From an uncultured Desulfobacterales bacterium (GTDB lineage: Bacteria > Desulfobacterota > Desulfobacteria > Desulfobacterales > JAHEIW01): a stretch of 64,000 bases of DNA. Below the pieces are notes generated by a model. It saw only the letters and a list, made by a program, of their open reading frames with translations. It made no database searches and was not told where the DNA came from. The stretch spans positions 1 to 64,000 of the forward strand of contig CAMYLV010000001.1 in NCBI GenBank assembly GCA_947259495.1. The letters run 5' to 3'. The position numbers and the translations under genes were made by a program. This document shows positions 63,101-64,000 of this stretch, one piece after another (the first letter of the stretch is position 1; every line of letters starts with the position of its first letter).

Positions 63101-63842
63101 GGCAAGGCAGCTGATGGTATTTTATGAAAACATGCTGGCCCTCAATAACGTCAGCATCAGGTGTGAAGAAAATCAAATTGTCGGCGTCTTCGGCGCCAAC
63201 AGCGCCGGCAAGTCCACCCTGATGTATACCCTGTCGGGTATCATGGAAGATATTCGCAAAAAAGAAGAAATGGCCGGTGGTGAACGCATCAGTGTTCTGG
63301 GAGATATTACCTATTTGGGTGAAGGAATCATGGGCATGAAGCCCAGCAAAAGAGCGAAAAAGGGGATTGTGCTCTGCCCGGAAAGGCGCAGAATCTTTAA
63401 AGAGTGTAGCGTCCTGGAAAATCTGCGGATCGGGGGCTATCTGGCGACACCTGCCCAGGCCAAAGACACGCTGGAATATGTTTTTAATGTCTTTCCGGCT
63501 TTGCAAAAGCTTCAGAAAAGGATCGGCGGGTTTTTAAGCGGTGGAGAACAGCAGATGCTGGCCATTGGGCGTGCGCTCATGGCGCAACCGAAACTGTTGT
63601 TGCTCGATGAGCCCCTTTTAGGGCTGAGTCCTTTGATTCAGGCTGTTTTAGTGCGGGCAACCAGAGAAATTCGTGATGAAATGGGCATTTCGATTATTGT
63701 GACCGAGCAATACGCGCGCCCCGTTTTACCGATTGTGGACTATGCCTTTATTTTGGAAAACGGGACTGCGGTTTTAGAAGGAACCCGTGATGAGTTGATG
63801 GATAACCCGGATATCCGGTCGGCTTATTTCGGGATAAAGTGA
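63093..63842 (+). CDS. livF: Branched-chain amino-acid-type ABC ATPase, LivF-like
   Basis: The 249-residue second ATPase has a Walker A variant GANSAGKST, signature FLSGGEQQML and Walker B LLLLDEPLLGLSP. It completes a full LivHMGF set with livK. An ATG at 63093 overlaps the livG end. Confidence 0.92.
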   Translation: MLEARQLMVFYENMLALNNVSIRCEENQIVGVFGANSAGKSTLMYTLSGIMEDIRKKEEMAGGERISVLGDITYLGEGIMGMKPSKRAKKGIVLCPERRRIFKECSVLENLRIGGYLATPAQAKDTLEYVFNVFPALQKLQKRIGGFLSGGEQQMLAIGRALMAQPKLLLLDEPLLGLSPLIQAVLVRATREIRDEMGISIIVTEQYARPVLPIVDYAFILENGTAVLEGTRDELMDNPDIRSAYFGIK

Positions 63843-63875
63843 ACCATCCGACAGAGGGTTTTCGAGGAAAAGGGA

Positions 63876-64000
63876 ATGAGTGAAATTACGGCAACTTTGG
63901 AAAATGAGTTAACGTTTACGCGTTTCGATCAGATGAGTGAACGCTATCCGGATAACAACGCCGTTAATTATCTGGGACAGCACTTTTCATTTTCGCAAAT
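63876..64000 (+). CDS. Acyl-CoA ligase (AMP-forming), 5' part only
   Basis: This gene runs off the window. The 41 visible residues (MSEITATLENELTFTRF and then QMSERYPDNNAVNYLGQ) match the start of AMP-forming long-chain-type acyl-CoA ligases. ATG at 63876 has GAGGAAAAGGG upstream and lies 33 bp past livF, so it belongs to the liv operon. Identity beyond the superfamily is not decidable from this part. Confidence 0.7.
   Translation, partial: MSEITATLENELTFTRFDQMSERYPDNNAVNYLGQHFSFSQ

Overview
The window reads as chromosome of a Gram-negative anaerobe, most likely a sulfate-reducing member of the Desulfobacterota (Desulfobacterales or a close relative). This is inference from gene content: a ferredoxin-dependent 2-oxoacid oxidoreductase operon, the Lpt/sigma-54/HPF/PtsN/RapZ block, a DUF4911-type gene beside miaB, a plant-type DapB and a UGA-containing GrdB-family gene. 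No rRNA, phage, CRISPR array or complete insertion sequence is visible, so it is mostly core genome with unusually repeat-rich intergenic spaces.

Layout. 1-8971 is one leftward block read lptC-lptA-lptB-rpoN-hpf-ptsN-rapZ-EIIA(Man), a decayed acetyltransferase, gap, tpiA, secG and tRNA-Leu(GAG). 9204-14974 runs rightward: an M23 peptidase, thpR, recA, alaS. 15152-20393 runs leftward: plant-type dapB, a MurU-AmgK fusion and plsB. A small membrane protein, an RNase H and a NamZ-type muramidase follow. 23534-27144 is a P-loop ATPase plus a four-subunit Vor/Kor-type oxidoreductase, then hisC, cmk and rpsA. Next come tsaC-like, guaB, dnaE, a ManC-like gene, an SDR, an RNase Z-like hydrolase, recJ, a DUF4911 gene, miaB and a bifunctional-nuclease gene. 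46182-51660 holds signalling genes (CheY-like regulator, hybrid histidine kinase, HDOD protein), an M29 aminopeptidase and a small conserved protein. 51973-58399 is a leftward metabolic set (alpha/beta hydrolase, aldo/keto reductase, agmatinase-like, DUF1566, orphan binding protein, hydrolase-OsmC fusion, selenoprotein). 58792-64000 is a branched-chain-amino-acid-type ABC operon livKHMGF running into an acyl-CoA ligase cut by the window end.

How genes work together. The left block joins lipopolysaccharide export with sigma-54 and nitrogen-PTS style regulation. NamZ and the MurU-AmgK fusion, 5 kb apart, could form a MurNAc salvage route. The P-loop ATPase, ferredoxin and three oxidoreductase subunits are co-directional and probably co-expressed. 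The liv operon leading into an acyl-CoA ligase suggests uptake and CoA activation of an organic acid.

Main discoveries. (1) A GrdB/PrdB-family gene at 57539-58399 is interrupted by an in-frame TGA at a UxxC motif and has a hairpin just downstream that fits a bacterial SECIS element. (2) A family of about 105-bp, double-hairpin repeats occurs three times (43251, 48533, 54498); one copy supplies the apparent start codon of the gene beside miaB. (3) Several intergenic spaces are filled with tandem 7-mer or 10-mer arrays, often as inverted pairs; the clearest has 16 consecutive 7-nt units in exact register between hisC and cmk.
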